A stretch of 64,000 nucleotides of DNA from CAYFJO01 sp964343305 (GTDB lineage Bacteria; Planctomycetota; Planctomycetia; Pirellulales; Pirellulaceae): positions 23,112-87,111 of the forward strand of contig CAYFJO010000001.1 of the NCBI GenBank assembly GCA_964343305.1, read 5' to 3'. Positions 53,096-61,871 of this stretch are shown here, in pieces. The position numbers were made by a program, and so were the translations under genes. Below the pieces are notes generated by a model. The model did not search any database. It saw nothing but the letters and a program-made list of their open reading frames with translations, and was not told the DNA's origin. Position 1 is the stretch's first letter. Each line of letters opens with the position of its first letter.

Positions 53096-54301
53096 ATGGA
53101 CACTCACCAACTCACTCGTGAATTGCATGTGAAGAATGACTCGAAGATTGTGATGCTCGTTGCGGATGGCTTAGGCGGATTGCCGATGACGCCGGATGGC
53201 AAGACCGAACTGGAAACGGCCAACACGCCGAACCTTGATGCACTCGCGGTTCGAGGCGTTCAGGGCGGCAGTCTCCCGGTGTTGCCAGGCATCAGTCCGG
53301 GAAGCGGGCCCGGACATTTGGGCCTGTTTGGCTACGATCCGCTGAAATACTTGATCGGCCGCGGAGCCCTCGAAGCGACCGGCATCGGTTTTGAACTGCA
53401 AGACAACGACGTCGCAATTCGTTGTAACTTTTGTACGCTCGATTCGGACGGCAACATCGCCGATCGCCGCGCGGGTCGCATTCCGACCGAAGAAAGTGCG
53501 CCGCTGGCGATCAAACTGCGTGACGTCTCGATTCCTGGCATCGAGATTTTTGTCGAGCCAGTCAAGGAGCATCGTTTTGTCGTCGTGTTGCGTGGCGAAG
53601 GACTGGGCGGCAACGTCCGAGACACCGATCCACAAGCGACCGGAGTGCCGCCGCTCGACCCGGTCGCCGATGATGCTGCCAGTGAAAAGACGGTCGAGGC
53701 CGCGAAAGAATTCCTTCGTCAGGCGCGAGAAATCCTATCCGACCAACCCAAGGCCAACTTTCACACGATGCGCGGTTTCGCCGCCAAGCCTGCGCTGCCC
53801 AGTTATGAAGAAGTCTACGGTTTAAGAGCCGCCGCAATCGCCGTCTATCCAATGTACAAGGGGCTCGCGCGGTTGGTCGGCATGGACATCGTCGGCAGCG
53901 CCCAAACGCTGGACGAACAAATGGACTTGTTGGCCGAAAAGTGGAACGACTACGATTTCTTTTTTGTCCACTTCAAATACACCGACAGCACGGGCGAAGA
54001 CGGCGACTTCGACGCCAAGGTGAAACGGACCGAAGAATTCGACACCTGCATTCCCCGTGTCAACGCGCTGAATCCCGACGTCGTGATCGTGACGGGCGAT
54101 CATAGCACGCCGAGCTACCTGAAGAGTCACAGTTGGCATCCGGTGCCGACTTTGCTGGTTTCGAATTGTTGTCGACCCGATTCATGCACGCAGTTCAGCG
54201 AAAGTGATTCGGTACGCGGTGGCCTTGGTCAATTCGAAGCCAAGCATCTGATGACGTTGGCTCTCGCTAACGCCTGTCGCATGGGCAAGTTCGGCGCATA
54301 G
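53096..54301 (+). CDS. apgM: Archaeal-type cofactor-independent phosphoglycerate mutase
   Basis: A 401-residue phosphoglycerate mutase of the aPGAM group (alkaline phosphatase superfamily), interconverting 3- and 2-phosphoglycerate. It has VADGLGGLP, the active-site serine loop SPGSGPGHLGLFGYDP, HFKYTDSTGEDGD and the metal-binding TGDHSTPS plus SHSWHPVP. The upstream part of the frame passes through a palindromic repeat, so the ATG at 53096 is used. The archaeal form occurs in several bacteria including planctomycetes. Confidence 0.92.
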   Translation: MDTHQLTRELHVKNDSKIVMLVADGLGGLPMTPDGKTELETANTPNLDALAVRGVQGGSLPVLPGISPGSGPGHLGLFGYDPLKYLIGRGALEATGIGFELQDNDVAIRCNFCTLDSDGNIADRRAGRIPTEESAPLAIKLRDVSIPGIEIFVEPVKEHRFVVVLRGEGLGGNVRDTDPQATGVPPLDPVADDAASEKTVEAAKEFLRQAREILSDQPKANFHTMRGFAAKPALPSYEEVYGLRAAAIAVYPMYKGLARLVGMDIVGSAQTLDEQMDLLAEKWNDYDFFFVHFKYTDSTGEDGDFDAKVKRTEEFDTCIPRVNALNPDVVIVTGDHSTPSYLKSHSWHPVPTLLVSNCCRPDSCTQFSESDSVRGGLGQFEAKHLMTLALANACRMGKFGA

Positions 54302-54324
54302 CGTGTCGAACACAACTTCAATTC

Positions 54325-54382
54325 GTAGGTTGGGATTCCGTCCCGACACGGACGCTCCGTCGGGACGGAGTCCTGACCTACT
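54325..54382. terminator. Long inverted repeat after the phosphoglycerate mutase gene
   Basis: GTAGGTTGGGATTCCGTCCC pairs imperfectly with GGGACGGAGTCCTGACCTAC, with a CGTCCG-rich loop. It sits 24 bp after the stop codon. A role as terminator is likely from position, although there is no U-run. It also looks like a planctomycete interspersed palindrome. Confidence 0.55.
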
Positions 54383-54467
54383 CCTGATATTCGGCACCCA
54401 AACGCATTGCCTTGGCCGGAGGCTGCGATAGGATAGACAGTAACTTGTCGCCGTTTGGGAGCAATTT

Positions 54468-54620
54468 TTGGTCGTACCAAGTCCACCGTCGCGCAAAAAG
54501 CCGAAAGCATTCGTCTCGTCCACCTTCATCGATCTGGAAGAACATCGCGACTACGTCATCCGCTCGGCACGCAAGGCGGGAATCGATGTCGATCCGATGG
54601 AAGATTGGACGGTGGATACA
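54468..54620 (+). pseudogene. DUF4062 N-terminal remnant
   Basis: From a TTG at 54468 the frame encodes KKPKAFVSSTFIDLEEHRD, then AGIDVDPMEDWT. This is the start of the DUF4062 domain (SSTFxDL...ER motif), a TIR-like module usually fused to large STAND NTPases in signalling or defence proteins. Homology ends after about 45 residues; the rest to 54764 is not protein-like. It is a truncated relic next to the subtilisin locus. Confidence 0.55.
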
Positions 54621-54788
54621 CAAATCGCAAACCTTAATTTGTGTAACGCTTTCAGCGTACGTCGTTTTTTGTTCAACCACCCCAGGGTGCGCGGAAGACC
54701 GCGACCCTGGGCTTTGGAATTCAACCGTTTCACGGTAAAGATGGGCAAAGTCTCATCCTCATGAGGCGGTCAATTCACATTTCTGGCA

Positions 54789-54983
54789 CTAGATAACCAC
54801 CGCGGCAGCCGCTCCATCCGCACCCTTTTTATGATTGCGACAGGAAGCTCGCAGAATCTGCCGCCATTCGTTGGTCGAGGCGTCTTGAAGATAAGTCCGA
54901 GCATCCAGGATCGCATCCACGATCGTGGTCAGCATGTTGTCTTCGACGTTGTTGAATTCGTTTTTTGTGTGATTGTTGTTCAT
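54789..54983 (-). CDS. Small peptide, candidate substrate of the adjacent protease
   Basis: A 64-residue peptide with an unusually strong ribosome binding site (AAGGAAGGAAGAACC before ATG); the longer upstream frame is not needed. The N-terminal half is polar and acidic (NEFNNVEDNMLTTIVDAILD) and predicted helical, like a leader. The C-terminal part is short and distinct (CRNHKKGADGAAAAVVI), with one cysteine, a lysine pair and a small hydrophobic tail. It is transcribed divergently from a PatA/PatG-like protease 337 bp away. This layout resembles a RiPP precursor, but no modifying enzyme is adjacent, so the role is inferred. Confidence 0.65.
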   Translation of the reverse strand: MNNNHTKNEFNNVEDNMLTTIVDAILDARTYLQDASTNEWRQILRASCRNHKKGADGAAAAVVI

Positions 54984-55320
54984 GGTTCTTCCTTCCTTGA
55001 TGGGAACGATGAGAATGATTGGCTTTGAGTCGCCTTGGTTTAATGCAACAGACGTGCCAAACACACTTTCATTCGCTCGATTACCATGAACAGCCAGCCG
55101 TGGGACGTTTTGCCTCTCAAATCGAAACCACAATTTGTCCAGCAATGTTCATTGATCTTGTAATTTGTACAACTCGCTGGGCAGTTCAATGAATTAGGTG
55201 AGTCTCACCCAATTTGTTGGCAAAACAATCTCGGAATGGGTGGATTTCTCTCTTTGATGTAACTAGATTGGAAGCTTGGGCACTTTGGAAGGATGGGGCA
55301 AGTAGGATTGGTCTTGTTTC
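54984..55320. promoter_or_regulatory. Divergent control region of the peptide and protease genes
   Basis: A 337-bp gap with no gene. It is AT-richer than its neighbours and holds TTGATCTTGTAATTTGTACAAC near 55150-55180 and GGCAAAACAATCTCGG near 55215. A promoter for each direction is expected here, but I cannot place either with confidence. Confidence 0.4.
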
Positions 55321-57798
55321 ATGGATTCCTGTCTAGAACTCGCCTCAGCACAATCTCCTGTCGATTCAATCGCGGGCTTGGCGGATTTATGGGAAGCCAC
55401 CCTTGGGGATCCTTCGACTTGCATTGCTGTCCTTGACGGGTTCATCGAGTTGCGTCACCCCACCTTCGTTAATGCCAACATCCAGCAGTTGCATTCAGCA
55501 GAACGGGAGCATCTTGCTTCGGACCACGGAACGCATGTGACCAGCATCATATTTGGTGCTCACGATGGACTGATCAAAGGAATCGCCCCGCAGTGCCGTG
55601 GACTTGTGATTCCAATCTTTCGATACACGGGCGAGGGCAAGCAGATTGCATGCACGCAAGAAGACCTAGCGGAGGCGATCGAGCTTGCGGTTGAGCGGGG
55701 AGCCACCGTCATCAACATCAGCGGCGGACAGTTCAGTCCGACGGGCCGGGCCAACGCCCGATTAGCCGAGGTCATCCTCCGGATGTCCGACCAGGCCTTA
55801 ATTGTTGCCTCGGCGGGCAACGATGGTTGCGAATGCTTGCACGTACCGGGCGCCTTGCCGTCAGCGTTGGCGGTGGGTGCAATGTCGGCCGACGGCAATC
55901 CGCTTTCGTTTAGCAATTGGGGCGAAGCCTATCAAAAAAATGGTGTCTTGGCACTCGGCGAGCAAGTGCTTGGTGCCACCTACGACGGAGAAACGACCGC
56001 TTATAGCGGCACTAGTTTCGCGACCCCCATCGTATCAGGCGTAGCGGGACTTTTGTTTAGCTTGTGTCACCAACGCAACCAGCCTTGTACGCCACGATTA
56101 ATTCGAGAGGCGATCGTGGAGACTGCGATTGGTTGCGAAGACGTGCAAACAAGTGATTGCGATCGCTTGCTCGCGGGGCGCCTTAACATTCCTGGAGCTG
56201 TTAGTTACTTAAATAAGGAATATCAAATGAGCGACATGACTGAGAACGCTTTGGCAACACAAGAAGCACCTGAGCCTGGTGCCACGGAATCAATTTCGCC
56301 GGTAGATGCGTCGACGGAGACCACTTCAAACACGTTGACGTATGCAACAAATGATGTCAGCCCGGCAGCTTGTGGATGTGGCTGTGCGGGCGGCAAAGGC
56401 CAGCCGGTTTATTCGATCGGCGAACTGGGCTATAGCTTCGAAACCGTTGCCCGGATGGATTCGATTCGACACGCCATGGACCTCATCGAAGCCGCCCCTC
56501 AAGAGCGCCGACTGAGCATCGATTCAGCATTGGACCTGGCGCGGCATATTCTTGGGTTTAAGGAGATTGAAATAACAACGTTGGTTGGGCGATTCGATTC
56601 CGTTGAACCGTTCCATCTCACGCGCACATTTAACGTTCGTGACGGCGAATTTGACTACGACGCGAGCAAGACACCCAAGAGTGCTGATACCGGCCGGATC
56701 ATTGCCATCTCGGGATTGTTGGAACGACTCCCTGGTGAAGATTATCACCCTTCGCCACTCAACGGACGCCCTTGGCGAATCAAGATCTTGTCAAAAACGC
56801 GATTTCAAATCGACCCTGCGTATCATCCGGAAATGGGTTGGGATCCGCGCAGGCAGTATCGTTTTGCGGACGCCATTTGGTACTTGCCGCAAACTTGTGA
56901 AGCCAAGACTCCACATGAACCCAACCTTCACGACGCGAAGGCGCTTATATGGACTTTGAAACGCGGCGAAAACGTCATCTACACCTTAAAGCCAGATGGT
57001 AGTTTTAGCGACGCTTCCTACGTGGACCTTGTGGATACGTTACTAAAGTTCCAAGGATTAGGACGAGACAGTCTCGACTACTACTATTTCTCTTACGGAA
57101 ATCGCAACCAGTGGCAGTACTCGTGGGATCCATGTTTTAACGATCCGAAATGCTGCTTTGTCCCAGAGTGTTGTGAAAACTACATCAACGCTACAGCGTC
57201 TCCCAAGTCCTTGATTTATCAACAATCTCGTGTTGAACAAATTGCCGTGCCTGGCACAACCAATGGCAAGGTGACGTTGTACAACGGCGAAGTCAAGGAT
57301 TGCATCAATCCAGATCTACGCGGATTCGTTGGATGGTCGAAGGAACACTTGCTGAGTCTAATCATCCGCCTGCTTCCGGCAGACGTTCAAGAAGATCTGG
57401 GCCAGAATCAAGCGAAGATGCGGAAACTCGAAGACAAGGTGGCAGCCATCTTGGATCGACTCGACGAAGAGGTCCGAAATCCGGGGCGATCTTCCGCGGA
57501 TCGAGCCATGAACTTTTCGGCAACTCAGCTTCAGAATATCCTGCCTTCAACGATTGCTTCGGATTTAGTTATCGATCCGGACAACCCGGGACAGGAGTCG
57601 AAGTTTGAAATTGATGAGATCCTGTACCCGAAAATGACTTCCGTTTGCCGGGAAGGCTCGGATTGTTGGGATGTGGAGATTTCTTTCTTTAACCCGGCTG
57701 AAATCAACGCAGCTCGAGTTATTATTCGGCAGACCATTGATGTCGCTGATGTTGTGCCAGTGCGCGTGGAGAATCCCAGGCGATTCCGCAAGCGATAA
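55321..57798 (+). CDS. PatA/PatG-like subtilisin with cysteine-glycine linker
   Basis: An 825-residue protein. Residues about 15-300 are a subtilase (S8) very similar to cyanobactin maturation proteases: IAVLDGF (Asp39), DHGTHVTSIIFG (His69), IKGIAPQCRGLVIPIF, ASAGNDGCECLHVPGALPS and SGTSFATP (Ser232). No signal or propeptide is seen, so it is probably cytoplasmic. A linker (303-360) is rich in Thr/Ser/Glu and ends in CGCGCAGG (from Cys351). Then VYSIGELGYSFETVARMDS begins a region like the C-terminal domain of PatG. The final ~350 residues are unrecognised, with a CCFVPECCEN cluster. It should process a peptide or protein at a specific site. Confidence 0.8.
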   Translation: MDSCLELASAQSPVDSIAGLADLWEATLGDPSTCIAVLDGFIELRHPTFVNANIQQLHSAEREHLASDHGTHVTSIIFGAHDGLIKGIAPQCRGLVIPIFRYTGEGKQIACTQEDLAEAIELAVERGATVINISGGQFSPTGRANARLAEVILRMSDQALIVASAGNDGCECLHVPGALPSALAVGAMSADGNPLSFSNWGEAYQKNGVLALGEQVLGATYDGETTAYSGTSFATPIVSGVAGLLFSLCHQRNQPCTPRLIREAIVETAIGCEDVQTSDCDRLLAGRLNIPGAVSYLNKEYQMSDMTENALATQEAPEPGATESISPVDASTETTSNTLTYATNDVSPAACGCGCAGGKGQPVYSIGELGYSFETVARMDSIRHAMDLIEAAPQERRLSIDSALDLARHILGFKEIEITTLVGRFDSVEPFHLTRTFNVRDGEFDYDASKTPKSADTGRIIAISGLLERLPGEDYHPSPLNGRPWRIKILSKTRFQIDPAYHPEMGWDPRRQYRFADAIWYLPQTCEAKTPHEPNLHDAKALIWTLKRGENVIYTLKPDGSFSDASYVDLVDTLLKFQGLGRDSLDYYYFSYGNRNQWQYSWDPCFNDPKCCFVPECCENYINATASPKSLIYQQSRVEQIAVPGTTNGKVTLYNGEVKDCINPDLRGFVGWSKEHLLSLIIRLLPADVQEDLGQNQAKMRKLEDKVAAILDRLDEEVRNPGRSSADRAMNFSATQLQNILPSTIASDLVIDPDNPGQESKFEIDEILYPKMTSVCREGSDCWDVEISFFNPAEINAARVIIRQTIDVADVVPVRVENPRRFRKR

Positions 57799-57869
57799 AC
57801 AGACTGTGCGACCGCGGATTCGCCCGCCCAGTCATTTTTCCTGGATTTAAACAGAACTTGAGGTGAAAG

Positions 57870-58370
57870 ATGCCATACGAACTGTTGGCCTACGGCAACG
57901 ACATTAGAAACGTGACGATCGAGGAAGGCGACTGCAAAGGTGAAGTCATCGGCTTGACGATCGTGACGGCGCAGGACGTGGATGCTCGAAAAGACATTTC
58001 GTCGCAGTGTTTGGTGGAAGGAGAAGAAGGCGTGGAACGCGTTACCTACTTGTGCACGGAACACAAGGGCCTATGGGCCGTTCCTGGTGAACTTTGTGAT
58101 GATGAAAATGAGGAAAAACCAAGAAGGCGATATACCCTCCTGAAAAATGACGAATTCAATCCCAATGAGCACAAGGATTATTGCGCTTTCCAGAACGGGC
58201 AAAGTAAAGTCCAGAACGAGCAAAGTAAAGTCGTGTTTCAAGATCCGGGTCTTGAGCGTGCGGTCGAGAATTTGCAGCGAGCGACGCGGAGGTTGTTGGA
58301 AGAAATGAAGGTCTTGAAATCGGACGTCGCTGAATTAAAGGTGCAAGTTGACGAGAGGTGCGGATCTTAG
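57870..58370 (+). CDS. Hypothetical partner of the PatA/PatG-like protease
   Basis: A 166-residue acidic protein with an AGGTGAAAG ribosome binding site, 71 bp after the protease gene on the same strand. Two cysteine-containing segments (EEGDCKGEV, ISSQCLVEGEEG), a YLCTEHKGLW loop and GELCDDENEE suggest metal or disulfide chemistry. A short peptide is repeated in tandem (NGQSKV, NEQSKV), and the last 45 residues form a coiled coil (LQRATRRLLEEMKVLKSDVA). I do not recognise it. Position suggests a scaffold or substrate of the protease. Confidence 0.65.
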   Translation: MPYELLAYGNDIRNVTIEEGDCKGEVIGLTIVTAQDVDARKDISSQCLVEGEEGVERVTYLCTEHKGLWAVPGELCDDENEEKPRRRYTLLKNDEFNPNEHKDYCAFQNGQSKVQNEQSKVVFQDPGLERAVENLQRATRRLLEEMKVLKSDVAELKVQVDERCGS

Positions 58371-58400
58371 TCCTGCGATGCGGCGGCCGGTTGAGAGCGT

Positions 58401-58450
58401 CTGTATCGGCGACATCCTGTCGCCGTTCTGTGGCAGGATGCCACAGATAC
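58401..58450. terminator. Double hairpin after the protease operon
   Basis: GGCGACATCCTGTCGCC and TGTGGCAGGATGCCACA are adjacent perfect hairpins enclosed by CTGTATC/CAGATAC. They lie 30 bp downstream of the last gene of the protease cluster. They are probably a terminator or an interspersed palindrome. Confidence 0.6.
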
Positions 58451-58551
58451 GACCGGACGTCGTCATCCGGCGGCGGCGTAACTGGAAAGAATGAGATCGG
58501 GTGAACCATCTCGCCTCGATCGTGGTACAGCAACTATAATCCATTTTTTCC

Positions 58552-60459
58552 ATGTCTCGTTGGGACGGCTTGGAAAGCCATCCTACAGGAGTTTCACGCT
58601 TGTTTGTTGGTCCCGTCTTTACTCGTGAAGCCGCCACGTCGCCGCGGCGAGCGCGATTTTATATCTTTCGAACGGTCTACGTTGTTGCGTTGTTCGTGTT
58701 GATGGCGACGGCCTGGTTGGTGGTCGCGGGGACGCAAGTGATTCGCAACGTTGGCGATATGGCTCGGTTCGGATCGATTTTGTTTCAGATCCTCGCGCCG
58801 TTACAGTTGGCGCTGGTGCTGTTTCTGTCGGCGTTGCGGTCGGCGGGGTCAGTGGCTCAGGAAAAAGATCGCAATACGTTGATCCTGCTGCTGATGACGC
58901 GGATGGAGAATCGGGAGCTGGTGCTGGGCAAATTGCTGGCCAGTTTGCTGAACGTGATCGTCATGCTGGCGGCCGCGCTGCCAGTGTTCATGATGATCGT
59001 GCTGTTCGGCGGGGTTTCGTTTGGACAAGTCGCCCGCGTGTTTGCCGTGACGATGGGAACGGCGCTGGCCGCGGGAAGCCTTGGATCAACACTGGCGTTT
59101 TGGCGCGAGAAAACTTTCCAAACTTTGTCGCTCACCGCTTTGGCGATCGTTTTTTGGATCGGCATGTGGGAAGCCGCCGGATTGATCGACGGATCGGTGC
59201 CTGGTTTGGGTTGTTCCTTTCGAACTTTGGCCATGGCGTTTAGCCCGGTCAGTGCCATTTTGGCGGCGACCAGCCCTTCGATTCCCGCGGACCTGGCGTT
59301 AGGACCGATTCAAAACGGCGTCGATCTGTTTTTGATCATGTCGGTGCTGGCGACGGTTGTCTTGAACGGAGTCGCGATCTGGCGTGTGAGGATTTGGAAT
59401 CCCACGCGTGAACTGCGACCCGGACAAGAGGGCGAGAAAGGCGAAAGTATTTGGGGTGTGGACCACGACCTGCAGTCGGAGTTGGAAGATGGCAAATCAA
59501 CGGACGAACAGGCACGGGCCGGCCACGTGGACGCGCGAGTTCGCAAGGCTTCGCAAGACAGCCGGCCGGTTTGGGACAATCCTGTGCTCTGGCGCGAGAC
59601 TTGTACGTGGGCGTACGGACGCAAAGTGCTTGTCATTCGCTCTGCTTACCTGATCTTGTTTGCGGCCGTTACGATGGCGTTGTACAGCATGATTTCCAGC
59701 GGCGCTGTGCAAGGTTCAGGTGAAGAGTTGACGACCATCGTGCCCGCTGCGGCGCAACCGTTGGCTCCTTTCTTTCTCGTCAGCCTGGTGATCATCAACG
59801 CGCTGGCCGTGACGTCCGTGACCAACGAACGCGACGGCCGATCGCTGGACTTGTTGCTGGTGACGGACTTGTCGCCCAAAGAGTTCTTGTTTGGCAAGCT
59901 GGGCGGTGTCTATTGGATTACTCGCGAGATGGTGGCGCTTCCGCCGCTGCTGTGCATTTATTTGTGGTTCAACGGAGGCGTCGGATTGGAGAATTTGATT
60001 TACATCGTGTGCGGGTTGTTGTTGATGAACGTGTTCGTTTCGATGCTGGGAATCCACTGCGGCATGAACTATGCAAACTCGCGAACGGCGATCACCGTGA
60101 GCTTGGGAACCGTCTTTTTCCTGTTCCTAGGTATCGTGACTTGCATGTTGATGATGATTTCATTCAGCGGATCTTTTCAAACGCAGCTTGCCCCATTCCT
60201 GGGTTTCATCGTTGGCGGCGGTGTTGGGTTGTACGTCACGATGGGCCATCGAAATCCATCACCAGCGATTGGCATGGCCTCGATCATCCTGCCCGTCGCC
60301 ACGTTTTTCGCGATCACGAGTTTCCTGCTTAACCGTCCCGTGTCGGTTTTTGTCGTCGTCGCTTTCGCTTACGGTTTCACCAGCCTGGCAATGATGATGC
60401 CGGCGCTGTTCGAATTCGACATCGCCCAAGGCCGTACCCGAACCGCCGATGACGACTAG
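58552..60459 (+). CDS. ABC-2 type transporter permease
   Basis: A 635-residue polytopic membrane protein made of two similar halves, each with about six hydrophobic helices, joined by a charged cytoplasmic linker (DHDLQSELEDGKSTDEQAR). Each half has an ABC-2 permease-like motif: EKDRNTLILLLMTRMENREL VLGK-type in the first (near 105-125) and NERDGRSLDLLLVTDLSPKE in the second. This two-half form is common in planctomycetes. The ATPase partner is not adjacent. The substrate is unknown. Confidence 0.8.
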   Translation: MSRWDGLESHPTGVSRLFVGPVFTREAATSPRRARFYIFRTVYVVALFVLMATAWLVVAGTQVIRNVGDMARFGSILFQILAPLQLALVLFLSALRSAGSVAQEKDRNTLILLLMTRMENRELVLGKLLASLLNVIVMLAAALPVFMMIVLFGGVSFGQVARVFAVTMGTALAAGSLGSTLAFWREKTFQTLSLTALAIVFWIGMWEAAGLIDGSVPGLGCSFRTLAMAFSPVSAILAATSPSIPADLALGPIQNGVDLFLIMSVLATVVLNGVAIWRVRIWNPTRELRPGQEGEKGESIWGVDHDLQSELEDGKSTDEQARAGHVDARVRKASQDSRPVWDNPVLWRETCTWAYGRKVLVIRSAYLILFAAVTMALYSMISSGAVQGSGEELTTIVPAAAQPLAPFFLVSLVIINALAVTSVTNERDGRSLDLLLVTDLSPKEFLFGKLGGVYWITREMVALPPLLCIYLWFNGGVGLENLIYIVCGLLLMNVFVSMLGIHCGMNYANSRTAITVSLGTVFFLFLGIVTCMLMMISFSGSFQTQLAPFLGFIVGGGVGLYVTMGHRNPSPAIGMASIILPVATFFAITSFLLNRPVSVFVVVAFAYGFTSLAMMMPALFEFDIAQGRTRTADDD

Positions 60460-60504
60460 CCCAGCGGTCTTTTCGCCGCGTTCGGCAGGTGAACACACAC
60501 AGTA

Positions 60505-60546
60505 GGACGGATTTCCAATCCGTCCGAGACGGTTTGAAAGACCGTC
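60505..60546. repeat. GGACGGATT palindromes
   Basis: GGACGGATTTCCAATCCGTCC at 60505-60525 is followed by GACGGTTTGAAAGACCGTC at 60528-60546. The first matches the copy inside the DUF1549/DUF1553 gene at 40495. They lie after the ABC-2 permease gene and may terminate it. Confidence 0.7.
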
Positions 60547-60651
60547 CTTCGGGTAAACCACTTCCTGCCGCTCGCCTGGCACCTTGTTGGACGACAGCCG
60601 AATACTTAGCATAATCGGCACTCAAACCTGTTCATGCCATCGAGGAACGGA

Positions 60652-61623
60652 ATGTCTATCGAACAAACAACCATCCGTCACCCCGCAAGCGACACTCGGG
60701 CATCGATTCTCCCCGGATTCGGATTCAACTGTTTCAGCTTTGAAGTGGTTCACAACGACGAGCCGCTAGAAGTACTCTGGAGCGCACCTGGACTTGAAAA
60801 GGGAACCGAACGTCCGTCGGGCAGCGGAATCCCAATTCTGTTTCCTTTCCCGGGACGCATCAAGGGCACGGTCCTCGACTGGGGTGGCAAGTCCTATCCG
60901 TTACAGGAGGGCGACGGCTTGGGCAACGCCATCCATGGTTTCGTACACGAGCGCCCCTGGCGAGTCATCGAACAGAGCGAAAGCCGAATCGTGGGCGAGT
61001 TCCACGCGTCGGTCGATGATCCGTCGTTGCTCGATTGTTGGCCCGCCGATTTTCGGATCACGGCGGATTACGAGGTGGGCGATCGTACGTTGACGACCAG
61101 TTACAAGATCGAAAATCCTTGTGATCGCCCGTTGCCATTTGGCTTTGGAACACACCCCTATTTTCGTGTCCCGCTGGGCGGCGATCGGGCTGACGATTGC
61201 CAAGTGAAACTTCCCGTCAACCAAAAATGGGAACTCGACGGCATGATCGTCACCGGCCGCAGCGAGCCGTTGGCTGAAGCGTCTCAATTTCGCTCGGGGC
61301 TGGTCTTCGGCGAAATGCAGTTCGACAACGTCTTTGGTGAATTGCATTTTCACGAAGGTGCCTGCACAACCAGCGTACGTGATCCGGCCAGCAAGCTCAC
61401 GATGGCCATGACATTTGATGACTTCTTCAGCAAATGTGTGGTTTACAACCCACCTCATCGCGAAGCGATCTGTATCGAACCTTATACGTGTCTGCCTGAT
61501 CCCTTCGGGCTTGAACAACGGGGCATTGATGCCGGATTACAAGTGCTCCCGCCAGCAGATTCGGTTCTCACCAAGATCCATATCGTAATCTTTGCGGAGA
61601 AAGGCGACCTTGCTAGCAAGTGA
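60652..61623 (+). CDS. Aldose 1-epimerase family protein
   Basis: A 323-residue galactose mutarotase-like protein. ATG at 60652 follows GAGGAACGGA and is preferred to 60634. It has the family patterns IPILFPFPGRIKG, AIHGFVHERPWRV, the active-site histidine strand PFGFGTHPYFRVP and a late HREAICIEPYTCLPDPF with the catalytic-type glutamate. It interconverts sugar anomers or a phosphorylated sugar form. Cytoplasmic. Confidence 0.88.
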   Translation: MSIEQTTIRHPASDTRASILPGFGFNCFSFEVVHNDEPLEVLWSAPGLEKGTERPSGSGIPILFPFPGRIKGTVLDWGGKSYPLQEGDGLGNAIHGFVHERPWRVIEQSESRIVGEFHASVDDPSLLDCWPADFRITADYEVGDRTLTTSYKIENPCDRPLPFGFGTHPYFRVPLGGDRADDCQVKLPVNQKWELDGMIVTGRSEPLAEASQFRSGLVFGEMQFDNVFGELHFHEGACTTSVRDPASKLTMAMTFDDFFSKCVVYNPPHREAICIEPYTCLPDPFGLEQRGIDAGLQVLPPADSVLTKIHIVIFAEKGDLASK

Positions 61624-61761
61624 CTCGAACTGGGCAGTATGTTGGTCGGTTTGAGGGAGCTTCAAGGGGGAGCACATCGATTTGCGAATAATATGGCTTG
61701 TTGGAATTGGTGCAGTTCTTATGATGGATGAGAAGTTCTTAACGGAATGAAAACAAATGCC

Positions 61762-61858
61762 AACAACCTCGTTCAAAAAAGGTTCAGGCGCCGATGCTGG
61801 AACGGCCCAAAGCGTGCTTAGCACGCGGTTGCCTGCCCCCTTCCTGAACGAGGTTGTT
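61762..61858. repeat. 97-bp inverted-repeat element
   Basis: AACAACCTCGTTCA at 61762 is the exact inverse of TGAACGAGGTTGTT at 61845, around an inner palindrome GCGTGCTTAGCACGC. It ends 13 bp before the STAS gene start and could fold in its mRNA leader. Confidence 0.7.
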
Positions 61859-61871
61859 ATGAAGGAGCGAG

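Noticed and set aside
54378..54680. A minus-strand frame ending in a protein-like stretch (DQKLLPNGDKLLSILSQ)
   Set aside because: The tail could be a gene remnant, but the rest of the frame is antisense to the DUF4062 relic and no family is recognised.
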